Shown here one piece after another: positions 40,764-49,843 of a stretch of 55,199 nucleotides of DNA. Source of the DNA: Flavobacteriales bacterium (GTDB lineage: Bacteria > Bacteroidota > Bacteroidia > Flavobacteriales > TMED113); assembly GCA_002863085.1 (NCBI GenBank), contig PKDT01000001.1, positions 1 through 55,199 of the forward strand, written 5' to 3'. Position numbers and translations under genes: made by a program. Under the pieces are notes generated by a model, which was not told where the DNA came from, did no database searches, and saw only the letters and a list, made by a program, of their open reading frames with translations. How positions within the stretch are numbered: the stretch's first letter is position 1; every line of letters begins with the position of its first letter.

Positions 40764-41674
40764 TCAAAACTAAAAACAGCATAAACTGCACGATGATCAG
40801 ACTCGAAATCAATCAATTTTATATCGGATTGATCGTCAGGACCTATAATTTTAAAATCGTTTACATTTAATAAGGAATTATGGTAAATCATATCAATCCT
40901 GTCATAAACTTCATCATTACTTATTTGTGGAGTCCAAGTATAGCCAGGAAATTGAACTGGACTGCTGAATAATTCTCTATATGAGTCTTTCATTCCAACA
41001 TTAGATATTTTATTAGATGTTGGCCAGTCGACTGTAAATTGATTGTTGTTGATTAAAAATCTAACGGGATTTTCTGCATTTTCAACCCAGTCGAGATGAG
41101 ATGGTTCGTTAAAGTCTCCACATATTATTAATGGTTCATTTTTAATCACAAGGTTGATATTATCGACTAAAACATCAACATTTGCCCCACGAGTTTGTTC
41201 AGCCTGATGAATAGCTTGTGAATCAGTGGTTATTAGCGTATCACGAATGTCATAAGGTTGATACGGAAATGCTTTCAAGTGAACATTCATAAAGTTAATA
41301 GCTTTATCAGGAGATAATTCTATTTTTATATGTATGTCGTTAATAACCTCAATTGGAAATCTAGACAGATAAGCCGTACTCATTCCATCACTTCCAAAAA
41401 AACAATAATTATATCTGTCAGCGATTTGTTTACCGATTTCATATGACTCTTGAAGACCTATTATATCTGGATTAACCTGGTCGATAACGGCACTGACACT
41501 ATTCAAAGAAGTATTGTTTAATCTGTTAAAAGATAGAACTGAAAAGTCAGACTTTTGTAATTGCACGTCACCACATAATTCAATATATCGTTGATCAATA
41601 TTTATATTATTATCTTCGCAGCCTAGGATTAAAAATGATGAGATAATGAAGAGTATTGTTTTTTTCATAAACAT
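40760..41674 (-). CDS. Endonuclease/exonuclease/phosphatase-family lipoprotein
   Basis: This 304-residue protein has a lipobox (FLILGCEDNN, acylated Cys near residue 19) and an EEP-superfamily domain: VLSFNRLN, DIIGLQESYEIGKQIADRY near residue 75, IICGDFNEPSHLDW near 187, DRIDMIYHNSLL near 260 and FESDHRAVYAVF near 290 with the catalytic histidine. It should be a metal-dependent phosphoesterase outside the cytosol, acting on nucleic acids, phospholipid headgroups or sugar phosphates. Starts at 41674 (MFMKK) and 41668 (MKK) are both possible. A palindrome and a tandem repeat lie just upstream. Confidence 0.85.
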   Translation of the reverse strand: MFMKKTILFIISSFLILGCEDNNINIDQRYIELCGDVQLQKSDFSVLSFNRLNNTSLNSVSAVIDQVNPDIIGLQESYEIGKQIADRYNYCFFGSDGMSTAYLSRFPIEVINDIHIKIELSPDKAINFMNVHLKAFPYQPYDIRDTLITTDSQAIHQAEQTRGANVDVLVDNINLVIKNEPLIICGDFNEPSHLDWVENAENPVRFLINNNQFTVDWPTSNKISNVGMKDSYRELFSSPVQFPGYTWTPQISNDEVYDRIDMIYHNSLLNVNDFKIIGPDDQSDIKLIDFESDHRAVYAVFSFD

Positions 41675-41678
41675 AATC

Positions 41679-41694
41679 GATAAATTAATTTATC
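41679..41694. repeat. 16-bp perfect palindrome GATAAATTAATTTATC before the EEP lipoprotein gene
   Basis: The sequence is its own reverse complement and ends 4 nt before the ATG at 41674. It could be an operator or a hairpin that restricts translation. The composition is AT-only apart from the end bases, so chance is possible. Confidence 0.4.
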
Positions 41695-41699
41695 TCGAA

Positions 41700-41723
41700 A
41701 CTTAAAATAAAACTTAAAATAAA
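41700..41723. repeat. Tandem 12-bp repeat ACTTAAAATAAA x2
   Basis: Two exact adjacent copies lie between the candidate -7 box (41725-41732) and the palindrome before the EEP lipoprotein gene. Such iterons can be regulator-binding sites or slippage products. Confidence 0.45.
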
Positions 41724-41724
41724 G

Positions 41725-41732
41725 CAAATTTA
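41725..41732 (-). promoter_or_regulatory. Candidate -7 box (TAAATTTG) for the EEP lipoprotein gene
   Basis: TAAATTTG on the minus strand fits TAnnTTTG and overlaps the rluD stop codon, 50 nt before the ATG at 41674. It would drive the EEP gene separately from rluD. Confidence 0.35.
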
Positions 41733-42755
41733 GTTAGAATGATTTTTTATATAATTTCTCCATTTTTGAAGTATATTAGAAAAATCTTCAGGTAATTCGC
41801 ATTCAAAGGAAACTTTCTTATTTGTAATTGGGTGTACAAAACTTAATAATTTAGCGTGAAGAGCTTGTCTAGGTAAAATCTTGAAACAATTATTTACAAA
41901 TTGTCGGTATTTTGAAAATGTTGTTCCTCTCAAGATCTTATCACCACCGTACTCATCATCATTAAATATGGGATGTCCAATGTGACTCATATGTACTCTA
42001 ATTTGGTGAGTCCTTCCTGTTTCAAGGTTACATTTTATTAAAGTAACATATCTAAACCTTTCAATTACCTCGAAATGAGTAATTGCTTGTTTTCCGTGGT
42101 CAGAACTATCATATACAGTCATTTTTTTTCTATTTTTTTTATCTCTTCCAATGAAGCCTGTAATTGTTCCTTTGTCTTTATCAAAATCTCCCCAAACCAA
42201 GGCAAAATATGTTCTTTTAATAGATCTATCGGAAAACTGTGATGACAGATTTGTTAGTGCAACTTCGTTCCTTGCAATCACAATAAGACCCGTAGTATTC
42301 TTATCTAATCTGTGTACAAGACCTGGTCTTTCGTTGTTAAAGTCGCCTTTTATATCCTTGAATCTATGAAGTATTGCATGTACTAACGTACCTGAGTAGT
42401 GTCCGTAACTAGGGTGAACAACCATGTTACTTTTTTTGTTAATAACAACAATATTATCGTCTTCAAATACAACATTTAAAGGAATATCTTCAGGTATTAT
42501 TTCTTTATTTATAGGTTCAAATTCAAATTTTAACTTTATAATATCTCCTGGCTTAACCTTGTAATTTGACTTAATAATTTTATCATTACAAAAAACATTA
42601 CCTGAGTTAATACACTTTTGAATCTTTGACCTCGTAGAGTTTGGAACTCTTAACATTAAAAACTTATCAATTCTTATGATTTCATTGTTTTTATCAACAA
42701 TAAACGAGTGATGTTCATGTAGCTCTTCTTTAGAATAAAAAATATCACTTTTCAT
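41730..42755 (-). CDS. rluD: Ribosomal large-subunit pseudouridine synthase, RluA/RluD family
   Basis: The product is 341 residues. An S4 RNA-binding domain comes first (IRIDKFLMLRVPNSTRSKIQ, about 27-90), then the pseudouridine synthase core with VVINKKSNMVVHPSYGHYSG, the catalytic aspartate in RPGLVHRLDKNTTGLIVIA near residue 148, and the LETGRTHQIRVHMSHIGHPI block near 242. RluD makes pseudouridines in helix 69 of 23S rRNA. RlmH, which methylates one of these, is encoded 2.4 kb away. The gene is 3 nt after the PASTA gene, so they are probably co-transcribed. Assignment within the RluA/C/D group is by overall form. Confidence 0.9.
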   Translation of the reverse strand: MKSDIFYSKEELHEHHSFIVDKNNEIIRIDKFLMLRVPNSTRSKIQKCINSGNVFCNDKIIKSNYKVKPGDIIKLKFEFEPINKEIIPEDIPLNVVFEDDNIVVINKKSNMVVHPSYGHYSGTLVHAILHRFKDIKGDFNNERPGLVHRLDKNTTGLIVIARNEVALTNLSSQFSDRSIKRTYFALVWGDFDKDKGTITGFIGRDKKNRKKMTVYDSSDHGKQAITHFEVIERFRYVTLIKCNLETGRTHQIRVHMSHIGHPIFNDDEYGGDKILRGTTFSKYRQFVNNCFKILPRQALHAKLLSFVHPITNKKVSFECELPEDFSNILQKWRNYIKNHSN

Positions 42756-42758
42756 AAA

Positions 42759-43505
42759 CTAGTTGACTATTGTGTCTGAACACCAGACAGAAATGAATGC
42801 ACCCAATGTAATTTTATCACCAATTTCAGGACTCTGTTTGAATACAGTTGAACTAGTTGTATCATTATTATTGAAATGTACTTCACCTAGGTTTAATGAC
42901 ATAGAATTTAATTTTTTCTTTAGGTCCTGTATTTTTATTCCAGTCAAGTCGGGTGCTTTAATATATTCAACTTTTCCATCACCCAAATAAAGATCAACCG
43001 TTGAAAACTTTGGTAGACTATCATTTTGCTCAATTATCTTCCCATCGTATTTTGAATTTATTAAAACATCTCTAGCAAAATATTCTTGATAATAAAGATT
43101 TCCAACTCGTAATGCACTATTATTTAATAAGTTAATTGATTGTCTGAGTGACTTGTTGATTAAATTTGGAAAAATAACATAGCTAACTGATACTGGATTG
43201 ATTGTCAAATAAATCTTCCTACCAGGCTTGACCTTTGAGTCACTTATTGGATTGTGAGACAAAATAGAACCTCTGGAGAAGTTTGGATCAAATGCTGCAG
43301 AATCAATAATTACGTAATTTAAATTAATTGACTTCAGGGTGTCATCTACTTGCTTTAAAGTTAGACCTTTTAAATTTGGAACATTGATATTATTGTTATG
43401 GAGTGTGTATTTTTTTAAGCCATAATTTGTCATTACAAAGAAAATGACCGCGAATATCAATAACCCAAAGGTCCAAATTAAATAAAATCGAATATTGAGA
43501 TTCAT
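42759..43505 (-). CDS. PASTA-domain membrane protein
   Basis: This is a 248-residue protein from the ATG at 43505 (MNLNIRFYLIWTFG). The longer TTG start of the ORF track adds 20 residues of doubtful origin. One transmembrane helix (about 8-28) is followed by three PASTA domains in the periplasm: VPNLKGLTLKQVDDTL, FPNLINKSLRQSINLL and APDLTGIKIQDLKKKL. PASTA modules bind muropeptides or beta-lactams in kinases and penicillin-binding proteins, but here no kinase or transpeptidase is attached. Divergent from ddl and upstream of rluD, it probably serves wall synthesis. The gene order ddl-PASTA-rluD is one I associate with flavobacteria. Confidence 0.87.
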   Translation of the reverse strand: MNLNIRFYLIWTFGLLIFAVIFFVMTNYGLKKYTLHNNNINVPNLKGLTLKQVDDTLKSINLNYVIIDSAAFDPNFSRGSILSHNPISDSKVKPGRKIYLTINPVSVSYVIFPNLINKSLRQSINLLNNSALRVGNLYYQEYFARDVLINSKYDGKIIEQNDSLPKFSTVDLYLGDGKVEYIKAPDLTGIKIQDLKKKLNSMSLNLGEVHFNNNDTTSSTVFKQSPEIGDKITLGAFISVWCSDTIVN

Positions 43506-43592
43506 AATTTGATTATGGCAACTATTAATGTAATATTTAAGAAAAATACAAAAATTAAAAAACAAATTTTATATTTAGTTTAAATAATAAAT

Positions 43593-44543
43593 ATGATGGA
43601 AAATATTGCAATTCTTTGTGGTGGAAATTCTGATGAAAAAATTATTTCTATTGATAGTGCACAAAATATTTATGAAAATATCGACAAAAATAAGTACAAT
43701 GCTTTTAAAATTATTCATAGAGACAATTTAATTTTTGAAGTACTACATAACAAAAAAAAAATACAGGTAAAAAATAATGATTTTTCATTTCTGATTGATA
43801 ATAACAAATATAGAATAGATAAGGTGTTCATGATGATTCATGGAGACCCCGGAGAAAATGGAAATTTATGTGATTTTTTTGATGACTTAAATATTCCTTA
43901 CACAAACAGCAACAAAGAGATTTCAAATATTACTTTCGACAAATACTTATGCAATACCCTTTTAAAAAAAAAAGGTTTTGACGTACCATCTTCATTTATT
44001 TACAGTGACGACTGTAAAATAAATTTCCCATGTATTATAAAGCCTACGTCTAGTGGATCAAGCTTAGGAATTTCCAAAGTTAATCACACAAATGAAGTCT
44101 CATCTGCTCTGGAAAAAGCTAAAAAAAGTGGTAACAAAATTATGATTGAAGAATTCCTTGAGGGCAGAGAATTTACATGTGCAGTATTTAGATCAAAAAA
44201 AAAAATAATTAGTCTTCCAATTACAGAAATAATAAGTTTCAATGACTTCTTCGACTATGATGCAAAATATAATAATAAATCCCTTGAAGTCACACCTGCA
44301 AAAATCCCAAAAAGTATTGCTAAAAATATTAAATCCTTGAGCAAGGAAATTTATGCCAAACTATCTATGAGAGGTATTGTTAGAATAGATTACATTCTTC
44401 ATAATAAGAAACCATTTATTATCGAAATTAACACGGTACCAGGCTTTTCAAAAAAAAGTATTGTTCCTCAAATGTTGAAAAGTGAAAATATTAAGATAAG
44501 TGATTTTATCTCTGAACAATTAGATGAACTTGATTCAAATTAG
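43593..44543 (+). CDS. ddl: D-alanine-D-alanine ligase
   Basis: Ddl joins two D-alanines with ATP for the peptidoglycan stem peptide. The 316-residue ATP-grasp enzyme has IAILCGGNSDEK at the start, MIHGDPGENGNLCDFFDDL near residue 88, FPCIIKPTSSGSSLGISKV near 142, KIMIEEFLEGREFTCAVF near 182, VRIDYILHNKKPFIIEINTVPGF near 265, and KKSIVPQM at the end, so all active-site blocks are intact. Two adjacent ATG codons give alternative starts one residue apart. It overlaps the opposing rdgB gene by 9 nt. Confidence 0.95.
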   Translation: MMENIAILCGGNSDEKIISIDSAQNIYENIDKNKYNAFKIIHRDNLIFEVLHNKKKIQVKNNDFSFLIDNNKYRIDKVFMMIHGDPGENGNLCDFFDDLNIPYTNSNKEISNITFDKYLCNTLLKKKGFDVPSSFIYSDDCKINFPCIIKPTSSGSSLGISKVNHTNEVSSALEKAKKSGNKIMIEEFLEGREFTCAVFRSKKKIISLPITEIISFNDFFDYDAKYNNKSLEVTPAKIPKSIAKNIKSLSKEIYAKLSMRGIVRIDYILHNKKPFIIEINTVPGFSKKSIVPQMLKSENIKISDFISEQLDELDSN

Positions 44544-45104
44544 AAAATTCACCAACTTTTCAATTGCTTTTGACCTATGGCTTATCTTATTTTTTAATTT
44601 GAAGGGCATTTGTGCAAAAGTATCGTCAAATCCGTTGGGCACAAATATTGAATCATAACCAAATCCATTTTTTCCCTGTGGAAATCTAGTAATTTCACCA
44701 TGACATTCACCTGTGAAAAAAAAGTGATCTGATTTGTTTTTAAGACAAATGACCGTTTTAAACTTAGCCTGTCTATCATTCTGATCTTTCAACTCATTGA
44801 GAAGTTTTCTAATATTTGCGTCAGTGTTACATTCACTGCCTGCATACCGTGCTGAAAAAACTCCAGGCCTACCATTCAAGCAACTTACAATGAGGCCTGA
44901 GTCATCAGAGATAGTATCAATACCACAATGATGAAAAATTGTTAGAGATTTTATATAAGAATTTTCATGAAAAGTAGAACCTGTTTCATCAATTTCACTA
45001 TGAAATCCAATATCATCAAGACTTAAAATATCAAACTTTTTCAACTTTTCTTTAATTTCCTTTAATTTATTTTTATTTGAGGAAGCGAGAACATATTTAT
45101 TCAT
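44535..45104 (-). CDS. rdgB: Non-canonical purine NTP pyrophosphatase (RdgB/HAM1)
   Basis: This enzyme removes dITP, ITP and XTP from nucleotide pools. The 189-residue product has VLASSNKNKLKEIKEKL at the N-terminus, DDSGLIVSCLNGRPGVFSARYAG near residue 68, FTGECHGEITRFPQGKNGFGYDSIFVPNG near 125, and KNKISHRSKAIEKL at the end, all standard. It overlaps rlmH by 8 nt (ATGAATAA) and the end of ddl by 9 nt. Confidence 0.95.
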   Translation of the reverse strand: MNKYVLASSNKNKLKEIKEKLKKFDILSLDDIGFHSEIDETGSTFHENSYIKSLTIFHHCGIDTISDDSGLIVSCLNGRPGVFSARYAGSECNTDANIRKLLNELKDQNDRQAKFKTVICLKNKSDHFFFTGECHGEITRFPQGKNGFGYDSIFVPNGFDDTFAQMPFKLKNKISHRSKAIEKLVNFLI

Positions 45105-45537
45105 TATGATATGGATGATTATTTGTGATTGTTAGAGACCTATATACTTGTTCAACAATTAAAAGTCTGGCAAACAAATGAGTTAGTGTCATTTTAGACA
45201 ATGACATTACATAATTAGATTTGTCTAAAATTGTATTATTAAAGCCATTAGAGTCGCCAACAAGAAAACAAATTGTATCAAAACAATTTATATTAAATTC
45301 TAAAAATTCAGAAAAAGATTTAGAATTGATTTCTTTCCCTGACTCGTCCAAACAAATTATAAAGTTTTTTTTAATGAACAAATTCTCCAATTTACTTTCA
45401 AGCTTATTATTATTTTTTTCATAAAAATAGATTATTTCAGACTTAACAAAAAAATTAATTCTTTTATTATACTGCTCAACCAATTGAGTTATAACTGATG
45501 ATTTTTTTTTCCCTAGAAATATGAACCTAATTTTCAC
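45097..45537 (-). CDS. rlmH: 23S rRNA (pseudouridine1915-N3)-methyltransferase
   Basis: RlmH is a SPOUT methyltransferase that methylates pseudouridine 1915 in 23S helix 69. The product is about 146 residues with KIRFIFLGKKK at the start, FIICLDESGKEINSKSFSEFL, TICFLVGDSNGFN near residue 90 and the C-terminal MTLTHLFARLLIVEQVYRSL ... HPYHNE. I prefer the GTG at 45537, giving MKIRF like other RlmH proteins. The ORF track uses an adjacent TTG at 45540. The substrate pseudouridine is made by RluD, also in this window. It is upstream of rdgB with an 8-nt overlap. Confidence 0.93.
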   Translation of the reverse strand: MKIRFIFLGKKKSSVITQLVEQYNKRINFFVKSEIIYFYEKNNNKLESKLENLFIKKNFIICLDESGKEINSKSFSEFLEFNINCFDTICFLVGDSNGFNNTILDKSNYVMSLSKMTLTHLFARLLIVEQVYRSLTITNNHPYHNE

Positions 45538-45584
45538 CAAAAAAATAATTTCATTAATTTGTACAATGCAAATTAAGCTTTTAT

Positions 45585-46424
45585 ATGAACAATCAAATAT
45601 CTGAATTTATAAAAAATGCACTCAAAGAAGATGTTTACAGTGGTGATGTTACATCTTTAGCTTGTCTTGATGAAAATACAATGGGTGAAATTAAACTTAT
45701 AGCTAAGGATGACTGCTATATTTCTGGATTAAAGCTGGCAAATCACATTTATAATTTTTTCGACAATAAAGTTGTTCCATCATTTTTTTTTCATGATGGT
45801 GATTTTGTTAAAAAAAATAGTGTAGTTTTTTCTGCCATAGGAAAGCAAAGGTCTCTACTAGCAACAGAGAGATTGATTTTAAACTGTATGCAACGTATGA
45901 GCGGCATAACTACTAAAACAAAAAAAATTGTTGAAGAAATCAAAGGAACGAACGTAAAAATATTAGATACTAGAAAAACATGTCCAAACATTAGATTTCT
46001 TGATAAGCTAGCTGTTAAACTTGGAGGTGGTTTCAATCACAGATTTGGATTATATGATCAAATGATGATAAAAGAAAATCATATTGACTTTTGTGGCGGA
46101 ATAGAAAAATCTATTAAAAAATGTGTCAATTATAATAAGCTTAAAGGAAATAAAATTCCAATAATCATAGAAGTCAGAAATATCGAAGAACTACAAAAGG
46201 TATTAAATGTCGGAGGAGTAAACAGAATTATTCTAGACAACTTCAATATCAAAATGACCAAAGAGGCAGTAAGATTAACAAACTCTAAAATTTCACTTGA
46301 GTCTTCTGGAAATATTACTATTGAAAATATTCGAAAATACGCAGAATGTGGAGTTAATTATATTTCAGTTGGCAGTTTAACACACTCTGTCAAAAGCATT
46401 GATTTAAGCATGTTAATTACATAA
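45585..46424 (+). CDS. nadC: Nicotinate-nucleotide pyrophosphorylase (quinolinate phosphoribosyltransferase)
   Basis: NadC makes nicotinate mononucleotide from quinolinate and PRPP in de novo NAD synthesis. The 279-residue product has ALKEDVYSGDVTSLAC at the start, LLATERLILNCMQRMSGI near residue 90, LDTRKTCPNIRFLDKLAVKLGGGFNHR near 127 with the substrate-binding arginine and lysine, IIEVRNIEEL near 190, IILDNF near 213, and SLESSGNITIENIRKYAECGVNYISVGSLTHS near the C-terminus. nadA and nadB are not in the window. It is divergent from rlmH by about 45 nt. Confidence 0.96.
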   Translation: MNNQISEFIKNALKEDVYSGDVTSLACLDENTMGEIKLIAKDDCYISGLKLANHIYNFFDNKVVPSFFFHDGDFVKKNSVVFSAIGKQRSLLATERLILNCMQRMSGITTKTKKIVEEIKGTNVKILDTRKTCPNIRFLDKLAVKLGGGFNHRFGLYDQMMIKENHIDFCGGIEKSIKKCVNYNKLKGNKIPIIIEVRNIEELQKVLNVGGVNRIILDNFNIKMTKEAVRLTNSKISLESSGNITIENIRKYAECGVNYISVGSLTHSVKSIDLSMLIT

Positions 46425-46480
46425 TCTGTCCCATTGAAATTAACAAACTATATTTTATTATCTTAGCAAAAAAAATTCTC

Positions 46481-49400
46481 ATGAAAAAATTACTCTCTCT
46501 CACATTAATGTTAATATTTTTTGGATTGAATTCACAAGATTTGGTAAAAAATATTACTTCAAACGATAGTATTGTATCCACAAACGATACCATTATTCAA
46601 AAAGAACTTGAAGTGCCTTACAACCCACTTACTAAGCCAAACACTTATAACTCTACAAAAAACCCAAATTACTGGAAAAATAAAATGCCATATGAAGGAT
46701 ATTGGCAGCAAGATGTTCATTACGTTATAAAAGCTGAAATAATTGACACACTAAATATGATTAAAGCATCTCAAGAGTTGATTTATACAAATAACTCACC
46801 TGATGATTTAAATTATGTTTTTTTTCACTTGTATGCAAACGCATTTGAGCCTGATTCATATCTTGATAAATTTAGGAAGGGTAATAAAATGAAAACCATC
46901 TTTCGTGAAGATGAAAAGAAGAAAAAAAACCTTGAAATCAACAGCATATCTACTGAAGGAGAGTCACTTGACATAGAAATTGATAACACAGTAATGAAAG
47001 TTTTTTTGAATGAGCCTCTCAAAAGCGGTGAAACCATAAAGTTCAATATTGATTTTGAATCACACTTTGGGGGTGACGAGAATACAGGAAATGTCAGAAG
47101 AAGAATGAAAACCTACACCGAATTTGGAAATAAACATTACAATGGCGTTCACTGGTATCCAAGAATTTCAGTATATGATAGTAAATTTGGCTGGACAACT
47201 GATCAACATCTTGGGAAGGAGTTTTATGGGAACTTTGGATGTTTTGATGTTGAATTAACATTTCCTGATAACTACATTGTCGAAGCTACTGGATTTATGA
47301 CCAACAGAAATGAAGTGTTACCCAGTGAGCTCATGAAAAAATTAGATATCAAAAATTTTGCTGATAAAAAATATAATACTCCCCCATCTACAATTATTAG
47401 ATATAATCCAAATAAAAAGAAAACATGGAAATTCCATGCAGAAAATGTCCATGACTTTGCATTTACCGCCGATCCAAGTTACAGAATCGGAGTAGCTGAA
47501 TGGAATGGCATAAAAGCATATTCATTAGCTCAAGAACAACATGCCTCAAAATGGCAGAATGCCGCAGATTATGCCGCTGAAATTATCAGAGTTTTTTCTG
47601 AAGATTTTGGAATGTATACATATCACAAAATTATTGTAGCTGATGCTAGATCTGGAATGGAATATCCGATGATAACTCTTGACAGAGGCAGCGACCCAGG
47701 TTACAGAGGTCTGTTGATTCACGAAATTGCACATATGTGGTTTTTTGGACAAGTTGGTAATAATGAGACTTATCGTGCTGCACTTGACGAAGGATTTACA
47801 CAGTTTTTAACTGCATGGGCAACTGAAGTAATAGAAGGTGAATACATGACTGTAAGCAAATCATATGTCAATGACTCACTTTTAGATAATAAAGAGGTAG
47901 ATGTACTTCAAAGAATTAAATGGATCAAAAATAACAAGACGTTTTTAAATAAATATTTTGATAAACACCGCAATCAACTTAATGCAAAGGACGATGATGC
48001 ATTTTACAGATATACAATGGATGCATCTGAAAATAATACTCCAAAACTTAACACACATTCTCACGACTTTGGTGGTTCTCTTGCTCACAGAGGTTCTTAC
48101 ACTCACGTTTATGGTAAAACCGCTACAATGCTATATAATTTACAATATGTTTTAGGAGACGATTTGTTCCTTCAAGCAATGAAAAATTATTTTGAAACAT
48201 GGAAAATAGCTCATCCTTATCTAAACGACTTCAGAAACTCAATTATCCAATTTACGGGAGTCGATCTAAACTGGTTTTTTGACCAATGGCTTGACACAAA
48301 TAAAGACTTGGACTACTCGATCAAAAAAGTTGAAAAATTAGACAACGACTCTGTGCTTATAACTTTATCAAGATGTGGAGAAATGGAAATGCCAATTGAT
48401 TTAACGATTGATTCAAAATTTGGAATGCTTTATGAATACCACATTCCCAACAACTGGTTTGAAAAAGAGACAAATGCTAAAATACTCCCAAGATGGATTG
48501 GATATGGAAATTTGAATAAAGAATATTCATTTATAGCTCATGTTCCCTCGGGTGTAAAAAATATAATAATTGATAAGTCAAACAGACTAGCTGATTCATA
48601 CATGATAAATAATAGGCTAAATGGTAATGTTGACTTTTCTCTAGACTATGGTGTGAAAAAATATTCCAATCTGAGAAAATACGAACTTAAAGCAAGACCT
48701 GCAATTTGGTACAATGACTTTGATGGAGTTAAAGTTGGTACACGTCTCAGAGGTGACTATTTGAAAAAACATCATAATCTAGATGCTGGATTATGGGTTA
48801 ATTCTGGAGTTGGTCAGTCCAAAAGGTACGATGGTGATTCAAACAATGATAAAGTTTCTTATAGCCTAAGTTATTCAACCACCCTCTTCAAGTATGTAAA
48901 AAATAGCAGAATGAGATTTTCTCTAAATGAATTAGACGGTCTTAGTTACTATTCTGTTGGATATAACATCAAGTCAATTGATAAAAAAAATTCATTTGAT
49001 GTTTCATTGAATAGTTTTGAAAGAAAAGAACTTTCAGATATAAATTACTTGCTCTACGAAGATCAATGGTTGCCTAACAATATAAATTCTAATTTAACTG
49101 TAAGTCTTTCTCACCAATACTTTTATCTACAAAACAACGAATTCGATGGAACTGGAATAATTAATATGGAACTGAAATCATCGTCTATTATGAGTGATTA
49201 TAATTTTGCTTTTTTAAGCTTATCAACAGTAAACAGAAGTGAGTTCAATGGCTATGGTATCAATACAAGACTATTTATACAAAGAGGTTTTGGAGATAAC
49301 TTTCCGCTTGAAAGTATGCTTTATTCAGCTGGAGCAAATCCAGAAGAACTTATGAGTAATGAGTTTACGAGATCATCTGGCTTCATCCCTAATGACTGGG

Positions 49401-49840
49401 TTGGTTATGGTAACGGAAGTGGAACATTCCACATGGGAGGTGGTCTTAACCTGAGAGGTTTCAGTGGATATTACATGAACGAACCAACCGATAATGGTAC
49501 TCAGAACACCTATAAAGGAACTTCGGGTCTTGCCTTTAATACAGAAATTGATTTTACTGAAAAATTCGATAAACTTGAATATTTTGGTCTCAATACATAC
49601 CTATTCGCAGACATAGGTGTAATAAATGAAAATAAAATTGGAGATAAACTTGCATTTAGCAGGCCAAATTTTGATTTAGGTCTTGGTTTTACATGCGAAC
49701 TCTCTAGACTTTGGGACGATGTTTTAGATGGTGAGCCACTAACTCTTCGTTTTGATTTTCCAATTTATGTAAATCATACTCCGTCTGATGAAAGTTCTGT
49801 TAAATTAAGGTGCCTATTTGGATTTAACAGAGCATTTTAA
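46481..49840 (+). CDS. M1-family metallopeptidase with C-terminal beta-barrel-like domain
   Basis: This 1119-residue exported protein has a signal peptide (1-19), then an M1 aminopeptidase-like region (about 60-640) with the GxMEN-like loop RSGMEYPMITLDRG near residue 390, the zinc motif LLIHEIAHMWFFGQVGNNE near 412 and the third ligand glutamate in AALDEGFTQFLTA near 436. Residues about 720-1119 change to alternating aromatic beta strands with GTRLRGDYL, a LNLRGFSGYYM motif and a terminal Phe, as in Omp85-like or other outer-membrane barrels. That suggests a peptidase anchored by its own barrel. Exact specificity is unknown. Confidence 0.85.
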   Translation: MKKLLSLTLMLIFFGLNSQDLVKNITSNDSIVSTNDTIIQKELEVPYNPLTKPNTYNSTKNPNYWKNKMPYEGYWQQDVHYVIKAEIIDTLNMIKASQELIYTNNSPDDLNYVFFHLYANAFEPDSYLDKFRKGNKMKTIFREDEKKKKNLEINSISTEGESLDIEIDNTVMKVFLNEPLKSGETIKFNIDFESHFGGDENTGNVRRRMKTYTEFGNKHYNGVHWYPRISVYDSKFGWTTDQHLGKEFYGNFGCFDVELTFPDNYIVEATGFMTNRNEVLPSELMKKLDIKNFADKKYNTPPSTIIRYNPNKKKTWKFHAENVHDFAFTADPSYRIGVAEWNGIKAYSLAQEQHASKWQNAADYAAEIIRVFSEDFGMYTYHKIIVADARSGMEYPMITLDRGSDPGYRGLLIHEIAHMWFFGQVGNNETYRAALDEGFTQFLTAWATEVIEGEYMTVSKSYVNDSLLDNKEVDVLQRIKWIKNNKTFLNKYFDKHRNQLNAKDDDAFYRYTMDASENNTPKLNTHSHDFGGSLAHRGSYTHVYGKTATMLYNLQYVLGDDLFLQAMKNYFETWKIAHPYLNDFRNSIIQFTGVDLNWFFDQWLDTNKDLDYSIKKVEKLDNDSVLITLSRCGEMEMPIDLTIDSKFGMLYEYHIPNNWFEKETNAKILPRWIGYGNLNKEYSFIAHVPSGVKNIIIDKSNRLADSYMINNRLNGNVDFSLDYGVKKYSNLRKYELKARPAIWYNDFDGVKVGTRLRGDYLKKHHNLDAGLWVNSGVGQSKRYDGDSNNDKVSYSLSYSTTLFKYVKNSRMRFSLNELDGLSYYSVGYNIKSIDKKNSFDVSLNSFERKELSDINYLLYEDQWLPNNINSNLTVSLSHQYFYLQNNEFDGTGIINMELKSSSIMSDYNFAFLSLSTVNRSEFNGYGINTRLFIQRGFGDNFPLESMLYSAGANPEELMSNEFTRSSGFIPNDWVGYGNGSGTFHMGGGLNLRGFSGYYMNEPTDNGTQNTYKGTSGLAFNTEIDFTEKFDKLEYFGLNTYLFADIGVINENKIGDKLAFSRPNFDLGLGFTCELSRLWDDVLDGEPLTLRFDFPIYVNHTPSDESSVKLRCLFGFNRAF

Positions 49841-49843
49841 AAT

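Noticed and set aside
43506-43565. TTG-started extension of the PASTA protein
   Set aside because: The ATG at 43505 gives a good membrane anchor and the extra residues are AT-driven (Phe, Asn, Tyr rich).
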